A stretch of 64,000 nucleotides of DNA from Marinobacter sp. F3R08 (GCF_018860425.1 NZ_JAHKPI010000025.1:124001-188000); one strand, 5' to 3'; positions 11,762-20,548 are shown, numbered from the stretch's first letter. Made by a program: numbers and translations. Notes: a model not told the origin generated them from the letters alone.

Positions 11762-12885
11762 GTTGCTGCGTCATCGTTCAGGCGTTGATAGATGGCCTGG
11801 CGTTTCTTCCAGGTGTCGTGGCAAAGACGAATATCTTCCAGATAAGCTGGCAATTCATGCATGAGCAGTGCCTGGGGGCCGTCAACAAGGGCTTTTTCCG
11901 GTTTCGGATGGAAGTCCACCAATACCATGTTTGCGCCTGCAATCACGCCCTGAGCCGTTGCGTGCATGACATCCAGAATGCCATCGGGAGATTGTTCGCG
12001 GCTTCCGACAGAGTGGGATGGATCCACGCACACTGGCATACGGGTCAGGCGTTTGACCGCTGGTACATGGGCGAAGTCCACCATGTTGCGATGCGGCTGG
12101 CCGGCTTCGGTTTTCATACCCCTGAGACAAAAAACAACATTGGCGTTACCTTCGCTGGCAAGGTACTCCGCGGCATTCAGGGACTCATTGAGTGTGATGC
12201 CAAAGCCACGCTTGAGCAGCACCGGGTAGGTGCTCTGGCGGCCGATGGCCTTCAGTAGCTCAAAATTCTGGGTGTTCCGGGTGCCCACCTGCAACATCAC
12301 ACCGGTTGGTCGGCCCAGCTTTTCAAGGCAGGTGTCAATTTCCTCGACGTGACTCTCATGGGTGATCTCCATAGCGATCACCTTGATACCGTGCTTGCCT
12401 GCTTTCTCGAATACCCATGGCAGACAGCCTTTGCCATGGCCCTGGAATGAATACGGGTTGGTGCGCGGCTTGTAAGCGCCCATACGGGTACAAGGCTCGC
12501 CATGGTCTTCCAGGGCTCGCATCATCATGTCCACATGCTCAGGCACGTCAACCGCGCAAAGGCCTGCAAAGATGTTCAGGTTGGACTGGTTGAAGTCAAC
12601 GCCGTTGTAGGTGAAGCCGTTTTGCCGGCGGTCATCTTTGTGACGGCCAAGAATTCGGTAGTCGTCCGAAATCCGAATGGCACGTTCCACCGCCGGCAGG
12701 GCTTCAATTTCCTCCTTGTCGAGGGGTTTGGTATCGCCAAGAAGGTAGATTTCTGTCAGTCGCTGGGTGGCTCCCTGAACCTCGTGAACCCGAACCGAGA
12801 CGTTCGGAAGGTTCTCGAGATAGTGCATGGTCTGTTGGTATTCGTCACTGTCCAGAGCGGTATTCGGATGAAGGATGGCTAACAT
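11758..12885 (-). CDS. 3-deoxy-7-phosphoheptulonate (DAHP) synthase, type I-beta
   Basis: Catalyses the first step of the shikimate pathway, joining phosphoenolpyruvate and erythrose-4-phosphate. It is 375 residues. The C-terminal barrel belongs to the I-beta/KDO8P group, with CTRMGAYKPRTNPYSFQG, PVLLKRGFG, FCLRGMKT and CVDPSHSVGSR. The first ~75 residues resemble the ferredoxin-like regulatory domain of Thermotoga-type enzymes, so feedback control by an aromatic amino acid is possible. It is not the AroF/G/H I-alpha type. The upstream neighbour transaldolase makes erythrose-4-phosphate, one of its substrates. Confidence 0.88.
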   Translation of the reverse strand: MLAILHPNTALDSDEYQQTMHYLENLPNVSVRVHEVQGATQRLTEIYLLGDTKPLDKEEIEALPAVERAIRISDDYRILGRHKDDRRQNGFTYNGVDFNQSNLNIFAGLCAVDVPEHVDMMMRALEDHGEPCTRMGAYKPRTNPYSFQGHGKGCLPWVFEKAGKHGIKVIAMEITHESHVEEIDTCLEKLGRPTGVMLQVGTRNTQNFELLKAIGRQSTYPVLLKRGFGITLNESLNAAEYLASEGNANVVFCLRGMKTEAGQPHRNMVDFAHVPAVKRLTRMPVCVDPSHSVGSREQSPDGILDVMHATAQGVIAGANMVLVDFHPKPEKALVDGPQALLMHELPAYLEDIRLCHDTWKKRQAIYQRLNDDAAT

Positions 12886-12897
12886 GCTGTCTCCTTT

Positions 12898-13347
12898 TTA
12901 AGAACCGGCATCTTGTGCCCGGTGCCGTGCCTGCATGTACTCCCGGTGGTTAAGGTGGAGCAGGTCTGCCATGCGGCGAATAAGGTGTTCTTCGTATTTG
13001 TCGATGCGGCCATCCGCGAATGCCACGCGCCAGATACTCTCAAGTAATACCTGCTTACCGTCCTGATCCAGGTGCTCGTTAATCTGGCCGGTAAATTCAT
13101 AGAGTGAGGTCGCGTCGTCCGCATGGCTCAGAGCATCCTGAAGAATCTCTTCTGCGTCGGCCCGCGTGACCTGATGTGCCTTCACTGCACCATCGACAAT
13201 GGCCTGCAGCTCTCGCTCATCTTCATCCTGGTCGACGCGTGAAAGCTGAACCATAAGAGCAGTGGCCGCGACGGCCAGTTGATGAGAGTCCGGTTTCTCG
13301 TTTTCGGCGTCCGGTGCAGCAAACAGTTTCTTAAGGCGCTCGATCAT
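12898..13347 (-). CDS. TerB-like protein (tellurite-resistance fold)
   Basis: About 149 residues, acidic and helical, with no signal or membrane segment. The segment LLESIWRVAFADGRIDKYEEHLIRR and the earlier QLSRVDQDEDERELQAI fit the metal-binding acidic pattern of the TerB superfamily. The function of such stand-alone proteins is not established. I prefer the ATG at 13347 (MIERLKKLF); an ATG 7 codons upstream (13368) is also open. Neither has a good ribosome site. It lies between transaldolase and DAHP synthase, 12 bases from the latter, so is probably co-transcribed. Confidence 0.75.
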   Translation of the reverse strand: MIERLKKLFAAPDAENEKPDSHQLAVAATALMVQLSRVDQDEDERELQAIVDGAVKAHQVTRADAEEILQDALSHADDATSLYEFTGQINEHLDQDGKQVLLESIWRVAFADGRIDKYEEHLIRRMADLLHLNHREYMQARHRAQDAGS

Positions 13348-13389
13348 GATTGGACAGTCTTGCTCCATTAATGGGTTTCAGGCTAAGAG

Positions 13390-14355
13390 TCAGGCGGCCT
13401 TGGCCAGCTGCCGGACCCGGTTTTCCAGTTCGATCTGGTCGGCTGTGAATCGGCGAATGCCATCGGCCAGCTTCTCTGTGGCCATGGCGTCTTCATTGGA
13501 TTCCCAGCGGAACAGTTTTTCATCAATGGCGCCAAACTTATCTGATGAACTGGCTGTATGGGCGACCAATCGGCGCGGTAGATCGCCATGATCGTCCTGC
13601 AACTCCTGTAGCAGGGCAGGGCTGATGGTCAGACGGTCGCAGCCCGCCAGCATCTCAATCTCGCCGGTGTTTCTGAAGCTGGCGCCCATCACCACCGTTT
13701 GAAAGCCGTTGGCCTTGTAGTAATTATAGATGCGGGAGACTGAAAGCACCCCCGGATCTTCTGCGGCCGGATAGCTGTCCCGGCCCGTACTGGCCAGATG
13801 CCAGTCGAGAATCCGCCCGACAAAGGGCGAGATCAGGAACGCACCGGCCTGGGCGCAGGCGGCTGCCTGGATGAAAGAAAACAGAAGCGTAAGGTTGCAG
13901 CGAATGCCTTCCTTTTCGAGTTGCTCGGCGGCCCGGATACCTTCCCAGGTGGAAGCAATCTTGATCAGAACGCGGCTGGTATCCACTCCCTGCTGGTTGT
14001 AAAGCTCAACCAGGCGGCGGGCGCGATCCAGAGTGCCCGCGGTATCGAACGACAGCCGCGCATCAACCTCGGTAGACACCACGCCGGGAATCAGACTCAG
14101 AATTTCACGTCCGGCGAGGACAGCAAGCATGTCCGTGGCCATGGTCAGCTGCTCGGCGTCTGAGCCGCCGTGCCGGCGCGCCTCGGCTACGGCTTTGTCC
14201 AGCATAGGGCGATAAGCCTCGGAGGCAGCCGCCTTGAGCACCAGAGATGGATTGGTGGTGGCATCCTCCGGCCGCCATTTTGCGATCGCTTCGATATCGC
14301 CGGTATCGGCCACTACCGTGGTCATGGTTTTCAGTTGGTCGAGCTTGCTGGTCAT
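13390..14355 (-). CDS. tal: Transaldolase
   Basis: Cytoplasmic enzyme of the non-oxidative pentose phosphate pathway that transfers a dihydroxyacetone unit between sugar phosphates. It is 321 residues. The Schiff-base lysine is Lys132 in [11 protein letters not shown], the same number as in E. coli Tal[11 protein letters not shown] and CNLTLLFS are also family signatures. It has 127 bases of non-coding DNA upstream, where a promoter is expected, and leads the minus-strand group tal-TerB-like-DAHP synthase-gdpD. It supplies erythrose-4-phosphate to the DAHP synthase. Confidence 0.95.
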   Translation of the reverse strand: MTSKLDQLKTMTTVVADTGDIEAIAKWRPEDATTNPSLVLKAAASEAYRPMLDKAVAEARRHGGSDAEQLTMATDMLAVLAGREILSLIPGVVSTEVDARLSFDTAGTLDRARRLVELYNQQGVDTSRVLIKIASTWEGIRAAEQLEKEGIRCNLTLLFSFIQAAACAQAGAFLISPFVGRILDWHLASTGRDSYPAAEDPGVLSVSRIYNYYKANGFQTVVMGASFRNTGEIEMLAGCDRLTISPALLQELQDDHGDLPRRLVAHTASSSDKFGAIDEKLFRWESNEDAMATEKLADGIRRFTADQIELENRVRQLAKAA

Positions 14356-14482
14356 TCGTTCGGTCGTCCCGGTTGATTTGTTATTGGCGCGCCCGAATCC
14401 CGGGCACTGGCTATATGCCTACAATAACGGGCCGCTCTGACAGGAACAAGACAACAAAAGGTATGGTGGCCATTGCCGGGGA

Positions 14483-15496
14483 TTAAGCTTCGGCAATTTC
14501 CGGCTCTGAAGGTTCGTGCACCTTTTCCAGTGCGGTTTCGATGACTTCCAGGCCAGCGCCGGATTTATGGGCGTTTTCGCTGATGTAGCGACGGAACTGT
14601 CGGCCCCCGGGCTGGCCATGGAACAGGCCTAGCAGGTGCCTGGACATGTGCGTAAGAAACACGCCTCGTTCAAGTTCGCTCTGGATAAACGGAAGCATGG
14701 CACGAAGTGCCTGATGTCGGGTCTGTACAGGAGGGGGCTGCCCGAAAAACTCCGGATCAACGCCCGCCAGCAGCCAGGGGTTGTGATACGCCTCCCGGCC
14801 GAGCATGACACCGTCGGTGTGCCGCAGATGTTCGTGACACTCCTCGAAGGTTTTGATGCCGCCGTTGATGATGATTTCCAGGTGCGGATATTTCGCTTTC
14901 AGTCGGTATACCCAGTCGTATTTCAGCGGCGGCACCTCGCGGTTCTCCTTGGGGCTCAGGCCCTCAAGAATCGCGATCCGGGCATGCACGATGAAGGACC
15001 GGCAGCCAGCGTCAGAGACCTTTTCAACAAATTCGCAAAGATCGTCCCAGGACTCCCGACCATCAATACCTATCCGGTGTTTAACGGTGACCGGCAGGTC
15101 GGTAGCCTCAATCATGGCGCGCACGCCGTCAGCCACCTTGTCGGGGTGGCCCATCAGGCAAGCACCGATCATGTTGTTCTGAACCCGGTCACTGGGACAG
15201 CCTACATTCAGGTTAACCTCATCAAAGCCGTATTCCTGCGCCAGCCTGGCGCAATGGGCAAGTTCGCCGGCATCACTGCCGCCGAGCTGCAGCGCCAATG
15301 GGTATTCGGCCTCGTCGTGCCGCAAAAAGCGGGCGGTATCACCGTGGATCAGCGCGCCTGTGGTTACCATCTCGGTGTAGAGCAGGGTGTGGCGGCTTAG
15401 CTGCCTTGCGAGATACCGGTAGTGGCTGGTTGTCCAATCCATCATCGGGGCCACGCAGAAGCGACGGCTGGAGTGTTTGTGGTCGTTATCGGTCAC
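14483..15496 (-). CDS. dusA: tRNA-dihydrouridine(20/20a) synthase DusA
   Basis: FMN-dependent, NADPH-using reductase that makes dihydrouridine at positions 20 and 20a in the tRNA D-loop. It is 337 residues. The start RRFCVAPMMDWT and the catalytic cysteine Cys100 in LNVGCPSDRVQ are diagnostic of the Dus family, and WDDLCEF..VSDAGCRSFIVHAR fits the DusA branch. The downstream tal gene is 127 bases away. The upstream intergenic region (15497-15930) separates it from the divergent PEP-CTERM gene. Confidence 0.92.
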   Translation of the reverse strand: MTDNDHKHSSRRFCVAPMMDWTTSHYRYLARQLSRHTLLYTEMVTTGALIHGDTARFLRHDEAEYPLALQLGGSDAGELAHCARLAQEYGFDEVNLNVGCPSDRVQNNMIGACLMGHPDKVADGVRAMIEATDLPVTVKHRIGIDGRESWDDLCEFVEKVSDAGCRSFIVHARIAILEGLSPKENREVPPLKYDWVYRLKAKYPHLEIIINGGIKTFEECHEHLRHTDGVMLGREAYHNPWLLAGVDPEFFGQPPPVQTRHQALRAMLPFIQSELERGVFLTHMSRHLLGLFHGQPGGRQFRRYISENAHKSGAGLEVIETALEKVHEPSEPEIAEA

Positions 15497-15786
15497 TTCG
15501 GCAGTTCACCCGGAAGATGTGGTCTTTGCTGAATGATTCTAGGATCTGTTCTGTCATGGGGCTGCGGATCATTGTCCGGAGTGCCGCCGGCGAGGCTGGC
15601 AACAGATACGGTTTCCTATTCCTGCAGGAGTTTACCATCCGACAGCAGGGTTCTTGAAGACTGTCGGGTTGTTTGCTGCAGTCGCGTTCCGGAAAGTTAT
15701 TGGCATTCGGCAATGTCTGCGCGGCAACCATACGCTTCGTGAGGTGTCGAAAAAATTGACACACGCGCCGAGGTCAAACAGGCGCG
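15497..15786. other. Non-coding stretch between dusA and the PEP-CTERM gene
   Basis: No convincing gene is seen in these 290 bases. A 92-codon open frame on the minus strand (15486-15764) lacks family features and overlaps the start of dusA. The region holds a 6-bp inverted repeat (CGCGCC at 15764-15769, GGCGCG at 15781-15786) just upstream of the predicted PEP-CTERM promoter. A TTGACA at 15756-15761 has no -10 box at the right distance. Confidence 0.5.
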
Positions 15787-15814
15787 TTGGCTCTAACCTA
15801 CGAAAAAATATAGA
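15787..15814 (+). promoter_or_regulatory. Possible promoter of the PEP-CTERM gene
   Basis: TTGGCT (15787-15792), a 16-base spacer and TATAGA (15809-15814). I looked for the sigma-54 pattern known for some PEP-CTERM genes and did not find a match. Low confidence. Confidence 0.3.
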
Positions 15815-15930
15815 TAACAGAATTGTGGGCCCTTTTTTGCTTAGTTTCGGATCAAGGTCTTTACCGTGCGACCAATGAAGATGGCAGCAGAGGGACGGGC
15901 CTCTAACGTGGTTTAATGGAGCAAGACAAT

Positions 15931-16617
15931 ATGAAAACGAAACTCAAGCTAGTGGCAGCGGTATCATTGTCCCTGATGGGCCTATCCGCCCACGCGGTGC
16001 CAGTGACATACATCGGTACGGACGACAACGTCTCTTCGCTTGCGCAAATGGTAAATTCTCAAGCGGCGGCCAATAATTTTCTCTCTGTGGCTGGCAATTT
16101 GAACGTCTTCGATTTTGAGTCGGCCACGCCCGCCAACCTCACGGTTACTGGCGGAAGCACAGTAACCGGCTCATCGTGTGGAGCTCTTTGCGGCTTTAAT
16201 ACTACGTCCGGGGGCTCAAACCACCGCGAGGTATTTGGTGGTTCGGTGACATTCACTTTCACAAATCCGGTTGACGCATTTGGTTTCTATGTAAACGGTC
16301 TGCAAACGGACATAGTCCCGCAGCAAACGATTGAATACGTAGATGGATCCCAGTCAAGTCAAGTTATCAACTTCCCTTCATCTGTTAATGGGGGCGGTGC
16401 ATTTGTTGGTTTCATTGATTTTGGCCAGCTGATTTCAAGCGTTACGTTTAATGCGACAAACGATATTCTCGGATTTGACGACCTTCGCTTTGGCCGTTCG
16501 GAAAACAACCCTGGCGATCCTGTCAGTGTTCCGGAGCCAGGCTCCCTTGCGTTGTTCGGTCTTGGGCTCCTGGGATTGGGTGTCGCCCGCAGGAGAAAAT
16601 CTTCCAGCGCGGTTTAA
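15931..16617 (+). CDS. PEP-CTERM sorting domain protein
   Basis: Secreted protein of 228 residues. It has a signal peptide (MKTKLKLVAAVSLSLMGLSAHA) and a C-terminal sorting tail: the motif VPEPGS, a hydrophobic helix (LALFGLGLLGLGVA) and a basic end (RRRKSSSAV). An exosortase would cleave this tail during surface sorting. The mature part is rich in Ser, Thr, Gly, Asn and Val, with one close cysteine pair (SCGALCG), and is probably beta-rich. The start at 15931 is preferred over the ATG at 15916 because GGAG lies 9 bases upstream and the signal peptide then begins normally. No exosortase or polysaccharide gene is in the window. Specific function is unknown. Confidence 0.85.
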   Translation: MKTKLKLVAAVSLSLMGLSAHAVPVTYIGTDDNVSSLAQMVNSQAAANNFLSVAGNLNVFDFESATPANLTVTGGSTVTGSSCGALCGFNTTSGGSNHREVFGGSVTFTFTNPVDAFGFYVNGLQTDIVPQQTIEYVDGSQSSQVINFPSSVNGGGAFVGFIDFGQLISSVTFNATNDILGFDDLRFGRSENNPGDPVSVPEPGSLALFGLGLLGLGVARRRKSSSAV

Positions 16618-16685
16618 TGAGCGGCCTGTCTTTTGATTGTTGAGTCAATCTGAGAGATTCGGGTTCATTTGCTGGTTACTGGATG

Positions 16686-16723
16686 GAGCCGCCCCGGTTA
16701 ATTCATGTTTCCGGGAGCGGCTC
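16686..16723. terminator. Hairpin downstream of the PEP-CTERM gene
   Basis: GAGCCGCCCCGG (16686-16697) pairs with CCGGGAGCGGCTC (16711-16723), leaving one bulged base. It lies 70 bases past the stop. There is no T run, so it may be a transcript-stabilising hairpin rather than a terminator. Confidence 0.45.
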
Positions 16724-16730
16724 GTTCTGC

Positions 16731-16760
16731 AGGCTATTGTGCATGGTCGCGCAATAGCCT
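16731..16760. repeat. Perfect 9-bp inverted repeat after the PEP-CTERM gene
   Basis: AGGCTATTG (16731-16739) and CAATAGCCT (16752-16760) are perfect inverted copies. The stem extends inward by three more pairs (one wobble), leaving the 6-base loop ATGGTC. It directly follows another hairpin. This tandem-hairpin layout resembles REP-like intergenic units. Confidence 0.55.
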
Positions 16761-16894
16761 GGCATCAAGACTGAAAGCTTGTCATCAATAAGCTGATACC
16801 CTTTCCTGTTTACCCTTCGTTTCTGTTGCCGCAATACCAACAATCTGTTTATCCTAGGCTTTCTTCTGTTTCGGGCGAGAGTGGTGAGGTTTTA

Positions 16895-17803
16895 GTGATT
16901 TTACAGGCCCTGTTGCCAGTATTTGTCCTGATTATGTTAGGACATGTCTTCCGCCGTATTGACTTTCCGGGAGGCGATTTCTGGCCCCGGGCGGAGCGAT
17001 TCACCTACTACGTACTGTTCCCGGCGATGCTGGTGTTCAAGCTGGGGCAGGCCAGGTTGCCTGCGTCGGCCTATGGCGACATCGTCCTTATCATTGGCGC
17101 CATGCTGGTAGCCATGACACTGGTTCTGGCGCTGGCTCAGTGGTTCTGGCGTTGGAGCGGCCCGGTGTTCTCCTCAGTTTATCAGGGCGCTATCCGGTTC
17201 AATTCCTACGTGGGTCTGGCGGCGGGCGGCATGCTGCTGGGGGATCCGGGCCTGTCTCTGACGGCGATCGCCGTTGCCGTGATGGTGCCGTTGCTGAACC
17301 TGCTTTGCATTCTGATGTTTTCTCTGGTGGCCAGCGAAGGGCCTGTCAGGTTGGTGCCGGTATTCAAGGCGATAGTGACGAATCCGTTGATCGTGGGCTC
17401 GGTGATTGGTGTTATCTGGAGTTTCTTCGAGATCGGCTTCCACCCTCTGATCGGAGGCATTCTCGAGCCGCTGAGTAATCTGGCGTTGCCTATGGGATTG
17501 ATGACGGTTGGCGCAGGTCTTCAGCTCAAGGCGCTGAAGGGTGCATCCGGACCGTTTATCGTGTCATCCGTACTGAAACTGCTGGCTTTCCCTGTGATGA
17601 CTGCGGGGCTGGCGGTGATGCTTGGTCTCGATGGCTTGATGGTTCAGGTTGCAGTGCTCCTGGCGGCACTTCCCACCGCCACCTCAGCCTATATTCTTGC
17701 CCGCCAGCTAGGAGGCGATGCCCCCCTGATGGCGGGCATCATCAGTGGCCAGACCCTGCTGGCCATTGTGACCATTCCTTTAATGCTGAGTGTGCTCTGG
17801 TAA
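16895..17803 (+). CDS. AEC family transporter (permease)
   Basis: Inner-membrane protein of 302 residues with about ten hydrophobic segments. It belongs to the auxin efflux carrier/bile-acid-sodium-symporter-like permeases, judged from the overall pattern and segments such as YVLFPAMLVFKL, PLIVGSVIGVIW and ALPTATSAYILARQLGGD. The substrate cannot be told from sequence. The GTG at 16895 is chosen because GTGAGG lies 5 bases upstream and translation then begins directly with the first helix; an ATG at 16826 would add 23 unlikely residues. Its 3' end overlaps convergent znuA by 24 bases. Confidence 0.82.
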   Translation: MILQALLPVFVLIMLGHVFRRIDFPGGDFWPRAERFTYYVLFPAMLVFKLGQARLPASAYGDIVLIIGAMLVAMTLVLALAQWFWRWSGPVFSSVYQGAIRFNSYVGLAAGGMLLGDPGLSLTAIAVAVMVPLLNLLCILMFSLVASEGPVRLVPVFKAIVTNPLIVGSVIGVIWSFFEIGFHPLIGGILEPLSNLALPMGLMTVGAGLQLKALKGASGPFIVSSVLKLLAFPVMTAGLAVMLGLDGLMVQVAVLLAALPTATSAYILARQLGGDAPLMAGIISGQTLLAIVTIPLMLSVLW

Positions 17804-18880
17804 GCACGTGAGTACCGCGTCAACGATACTTTTCTGGAAGTTGATGTAGCCGTCACGTGTTACGTCAATATCTGTGGCCAGCGGATCCCAGGTGCTGAAG
17901 GTGACATCGAGATTCTCAGTGATCGAGCGCCACCACTGGCGGTTGAATTGAGGCTCGGTGAGCAGGCACGGGTGGTTGGCGGCCCGAAGCTTGTCCTGTA
18001 CTTCAGCTATGTGGCGAGCTCCCGGAGACAGTTCAGGGTTCAGCGTAAGTACGCCATCCAGTTTAAGGTCGTAGTGGTCCGCAAAACGAGTCAGGGCCTG
18101 GTGGTAAGCGAACAGGCTGATCTCTTCTGCCGGGGCAAGTCGTTTGCGCGTGTCCAGGTCTGCCTGCTGTAGCTTGGCCTCGAACAGTTCAAGGTTCTGG
18201 TTCAGTGCGGCTACGTCTGCATTATCCAGTTCTGAAAGGGCATCACGAATGGTTTCCGCCATTTCGAGCGCGAGCTCGGGATCTACCCAGATGTGAGGGT
18301 CTTCTCCGTCACCATGATCATGGTTGTGGGCCCCGTGATGGTCGTCGTGATGTTCCTCGTGCCCTGATTCATCCTTCGAATGGTCATGGTGCTCCTCATG
18401 CGCCTCATGCTCATGATGGTCTTCGTGGTCTTCGTGGTCTTCGTGGTCTTCGTGGTCTTCGTGGTGATGGGTGTCATGTCCGGCCTCTTCTTCATGACTA
18501 TGATCACTGTGACCATCATGTTCCTCGTGGACATCCTCTCCGGCTTCGTGATGCGCGTCTGCCAGGGCAATTGCCCGATCACGAAATTCCTGCCCGTTCA
18601 GCAGGCGATTGAGGAAGGTTTCCATCTCAGGGCCTACCCAGAAAATCAGATCCGCCTGCTCCAGTGCCCGGCGCTGAGAGGGCTTCATGGTGTAAGTGTG
18701 AGGGCTGGACCCAGGGGGAACGATGGTCGTTGTCACCATGTCCTCGGTGGCAATGGCCCGGATAATCAGTTCAACCGGCTTGATAGAGGCGGCAATTTGG
18801 GTTTCGGCTTGCAAAGCGCCGCTGGCAAAAAGGGTGCTGGCACCCAGTGCCAGGGAAAGGGCTTTTCCGGGAATGCGCAT
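17780..18880 (-). CDS. znuA: Zinc ABC transporter substrate-binding protein ZnuA
   Basis: Periplasmic zinc-binding component of the high-affinity ZnuABC importer, 366 residues. The signal peptide runs from MRIPGKALSL to about residue 25 (ALQAE). Zinc ligands expected from the family are in PPGSSPHTYTMKPS, LFAYHQALTRFADHY and the acidic C-terminal part. Between them is a very long His/Asp/Glu loop (about residues 115-190), longer than usual and partly built of EDH triplets. The start at 18880 is chosen for an AGGA 10 bases upstream and the signal peptide; the open frame reaches 18994. No znuB or znuC is adjacent. A Zur-like operator overlaps the promoter. Confidence 0.93.
   Translation of the reverse strand: MRIPGKALSLALGASTLFASGALQAETQIAASIKPVELIIRAIATEDMVTTTIVPPGSSPHTYTMKPSQRRALEQADLIFWVGPEMETFLNRLLNGQEFRDRAIALADAHHEAGEDVHEEHDGHSDHSHEEEAGHDTHHHEDHEDHEDHEDHEDHHEHEAHEEHHDHSKDESGHEEHHDDHHGAHNHDHGDGEDPHIWVDPELALEMAETIRDALSELDNADVAALNQNLELFEAKLQQADLDTRKRLAPAEEISLFAYHQALTRFADHYDLKLDGVLTLNPELSPGARHIAEVQDKLRAANHPCLLTEPQFNRQWWRSITENLDVTFSTWDPLATDIDVTRDGYINFQKSIVDAVLTCLPEHTQH
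18419..18463. repeat. Five perfect 9-bp tandem repeats inside znuA
   Basis: The unit GTCTTCGTG (plus strand) occurs five times without change. On the znuA strand it encodes alternating Glu, Asp and His (EDH triplets) in the metal-binding loop. The unit is a multiple of three, so slippage would change loop length without a frameshift. Confidence 0.9.
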
Positions 18881-18910
18881 GGGTAAGAAATCCTGAGTTG
18901 TAGTATGAAA

Positions 18911-18944
18911 CGTTATAATATAACGACGCTTTGGTATTCGGCAA
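18911..18944 (-). promoter_or_regulatory. znuA promoter with an overlapping Zur box
   Basis: A 15-bp palindrome at 18911-18925, CGTTATA-A-TATAACG, matches the core of the gammaproteobacterial Zur operator (TGTTATAATATAACA). On the minus strand a promoter reads TTGCCG (18939-18944), 16-base spacer, TATATT (18917-18922), so the -10 box lies inside the palindrome. This geometry fits repression of znuA by zinc-loaded Zur. Confidence 0.8.
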
Positions 18945-19015
18945 AGGTATCTTGCGACTGACCTGGTGTGACTAACAGACGAGCTCATGGTCATGCGAAA
19001 CCTGACGATGGCCGG

Positions 19016-19021
19016 TATAAT
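19016..19021 (+). promoter_or_regulatory. Predicted -10 box of gltX
   Basis: A consensus TATAAT is framed by an inverted repeat (GCCGG before, CCGGC after). No good -35 box is found at 16-18 bases. It lies 42 bases before the gltX start, a normal distance. Confidence 0.4.
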
Positions 19022-19063
19022 GCCGGCTTTATCAAACGGCCACCGATTTTTCAGGAAGGTTTC

Positions 19064-20548
19064 ATGACTGTACGTACCCGAATTGCCCCATCACCAACCG
19101 GTGATCCTCACGTTGGTACCGCCTACGTGGCCCTGTTCAACCTGTGTTTCGCCCGCCAGCATGGCGGTCAGTTTATCCTTCGGATTGAAGACACCGATCA
19201 GGCCCGGAGTACCGCAGAATCCGAGCAGGACATATTCAAAGCCCTGCGCTGGCTGGGTCTGAACTGGGATGAAGGTCCCGATGTCGGTGGCCCTCACGGC
19301 CCTTATCGTCAATCCGAGCGCAAACACTCTTATCGTCAGTATGCTGAAGACCTGGTGACGGCCGGGCATGCATTCTATTGTTTCCGGACTCCGGCAGAAC
19401 TGGAAACCATTCGGGAGCAGCGAAAAGCCCAGGGACTGAATCCCGGGATCAAAGGCGACCTGGAATTGCCCGAGGATGAGGTGAAGCGGCGTCTCGATGC
19501 GGGCGACCCGTATGTGATTCGGATGAAAGTGCCTGAGGAGGGAATCTGCGAGATTGAGGACATGCTCCGTGGCACCATTGAAATCGATTGGGCCCAGGTG
19601 GATTGCCAGATCCTGCTCAAATCTGACGGCATGCCAACCTACCATCTGGCCAACGTGGTGGACGATCATCTGATGGAGATTACCCACGTTCTGCGTGGCG
19701 AGGAGTGGATCAATTCTGCGCCCAAGCACAAGTTGCTGTATCAGTACTTTGGTTGGGATATGCCGGTGCTCTGTCACCTGCCGCTGCTCCGTAACCCCGA
19801 CAAGAGCAAGCTGTCCAAGCGCAAGAACCCGACCAGTATCAACTTCTATGAGCGCATGGGTTTCCTGCCAGAGGCCGTTACCAACTATCTCGGGCGCATG
19901 GGGTGGTCCATGCCTGACGAGCGGGAGAAGTTCACTCTTGATGAGATGATCGAGAATTTCGATATCCAGCGTGTATCCCTTGGTGGGCCCGTTTTCGATG
20001 TGGAGAAGCTTCGTTGGCTCAACGGTCAGTGGCTCCGCGAAGAGCTGACGGAAGAGCAATTTATCGAGCGCATGCGCCAATGGTGGTTTAACGAAGATGC
20101 TCTGAGTGCTCTGGTGCCTCACATCAAGGGCAGGGCAGATGTGTTTTCCGATGTGGCACCCATGGCTCAGTTCATGTTCTCTGGCATGCTTAACCTGAAG
20201 CCGGAGGATTTTGCTCACAACAAGCTCGAAGAGGGTCAGATCAAGCGGGTTCTGCAGTTCACGCTGTGGAAGCTTGAAGCTCAGCGTCACTGGAGCAAAG
20301 AGGCTATCTTCACTGACATCAAGGCTCTTGCAAAAGCCATGGACCTGAAAATGGGTGATTTCATGTTTTCCATTTTTGTCGCCATCGCAGGCACTCCCAA
20401 CTCCTGGTCGGTGATGGACTCTATGGCGATACTCGGGCCTGACATGACTCGCTCCCGGTTGCGGTATGCCCTGGACGTCATTGGCGGGTTTTCGAAGAAA
20501 GAAACCAAGAAAGTGGAAAAAGAATACGCGGCATTGGGTATTCAGTGA
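19064..20548 (+). CDS. gltX: Glutamyl-tRNA synthetase
   Basis: Charges tRNA-Glu with glutamate. It is 494 residues, a class I synthetase. The HIGH-type signature is [16 protein letters not shown] and the KMSKS-type signature is KLSKRKNP. The ATG at 19064 begins [11 protein letters not shown], the normal family start, with AGGAAGG upstream. A longer frame open from 18968 runs through the promoter region and is rejected. A tRNA-Glu gene lies just downstream, so enzyme and substrate are neighbours. Confidence 0.96.
   Translation: MTVRTRIAPSPTGDPHVGTAYVALFNLCFARQHGGQFILRIEDTDQARSTAESEQDIFKALRWLGLNWDEGPDVGGPHGPYRQSERKHSYRQYAEDLVTAGHAFYCFRTPAELETIREQRKAQGLNPGIKGDLELPEDEVKRRLDAGDPYVIRMKVPEEGICEIEDMLRGTIEIDWAQVDCQILLKSDGMPTYHLANVVDDHLMEITHVLRGEEWINSAPKHKLLYQYFGWDMPVLCHLPLLRNPDKSKLSKRKNPTSINFYERMGFLPEAVTNYLGRMGWSMPDEREKFTLDEMIENFDIQRVSLGGPVFDVEKLRWLNGQWLREELTEEQFIERMRQWWFNEDALSALVPHIKGRADVFSDVAPMAQFMFSGMLNLKPEDFAHNKLEEGQIKRVLQFTLWKLEAQRHWSKEAIFTDIKALAKAMDLKMGDFMFSIFVAIAGTPNSWSVMDSMAILGPDMTRSRLRYALDVIGGFSKKETKKVEKEYAALGIQ

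Noticed and set aside
15690..15730. Sigma-54 promoter for the PEP-CTERM gene
   Set aside because: A TGGCA is present, but no GC follows at the required 10-base distance from GG.
15756..15761. TTGACA upstream of the PEP-CTERM gene as a -35 box
   Set aside because: No acceptable -10 box at 16-18 bases; a better pair lies at 15787-15814.
15486..15764. A 92-codon minus-strand open frame upstream of dusA
   Set aside because: Composition looks random, no ribosome site, and it overlaps the dusA start.
18419..18463. CRISPR-like short tandem repeats
   Set aside because: Adjacent 9-bp units with no spacers, lying within the znuA coding region.
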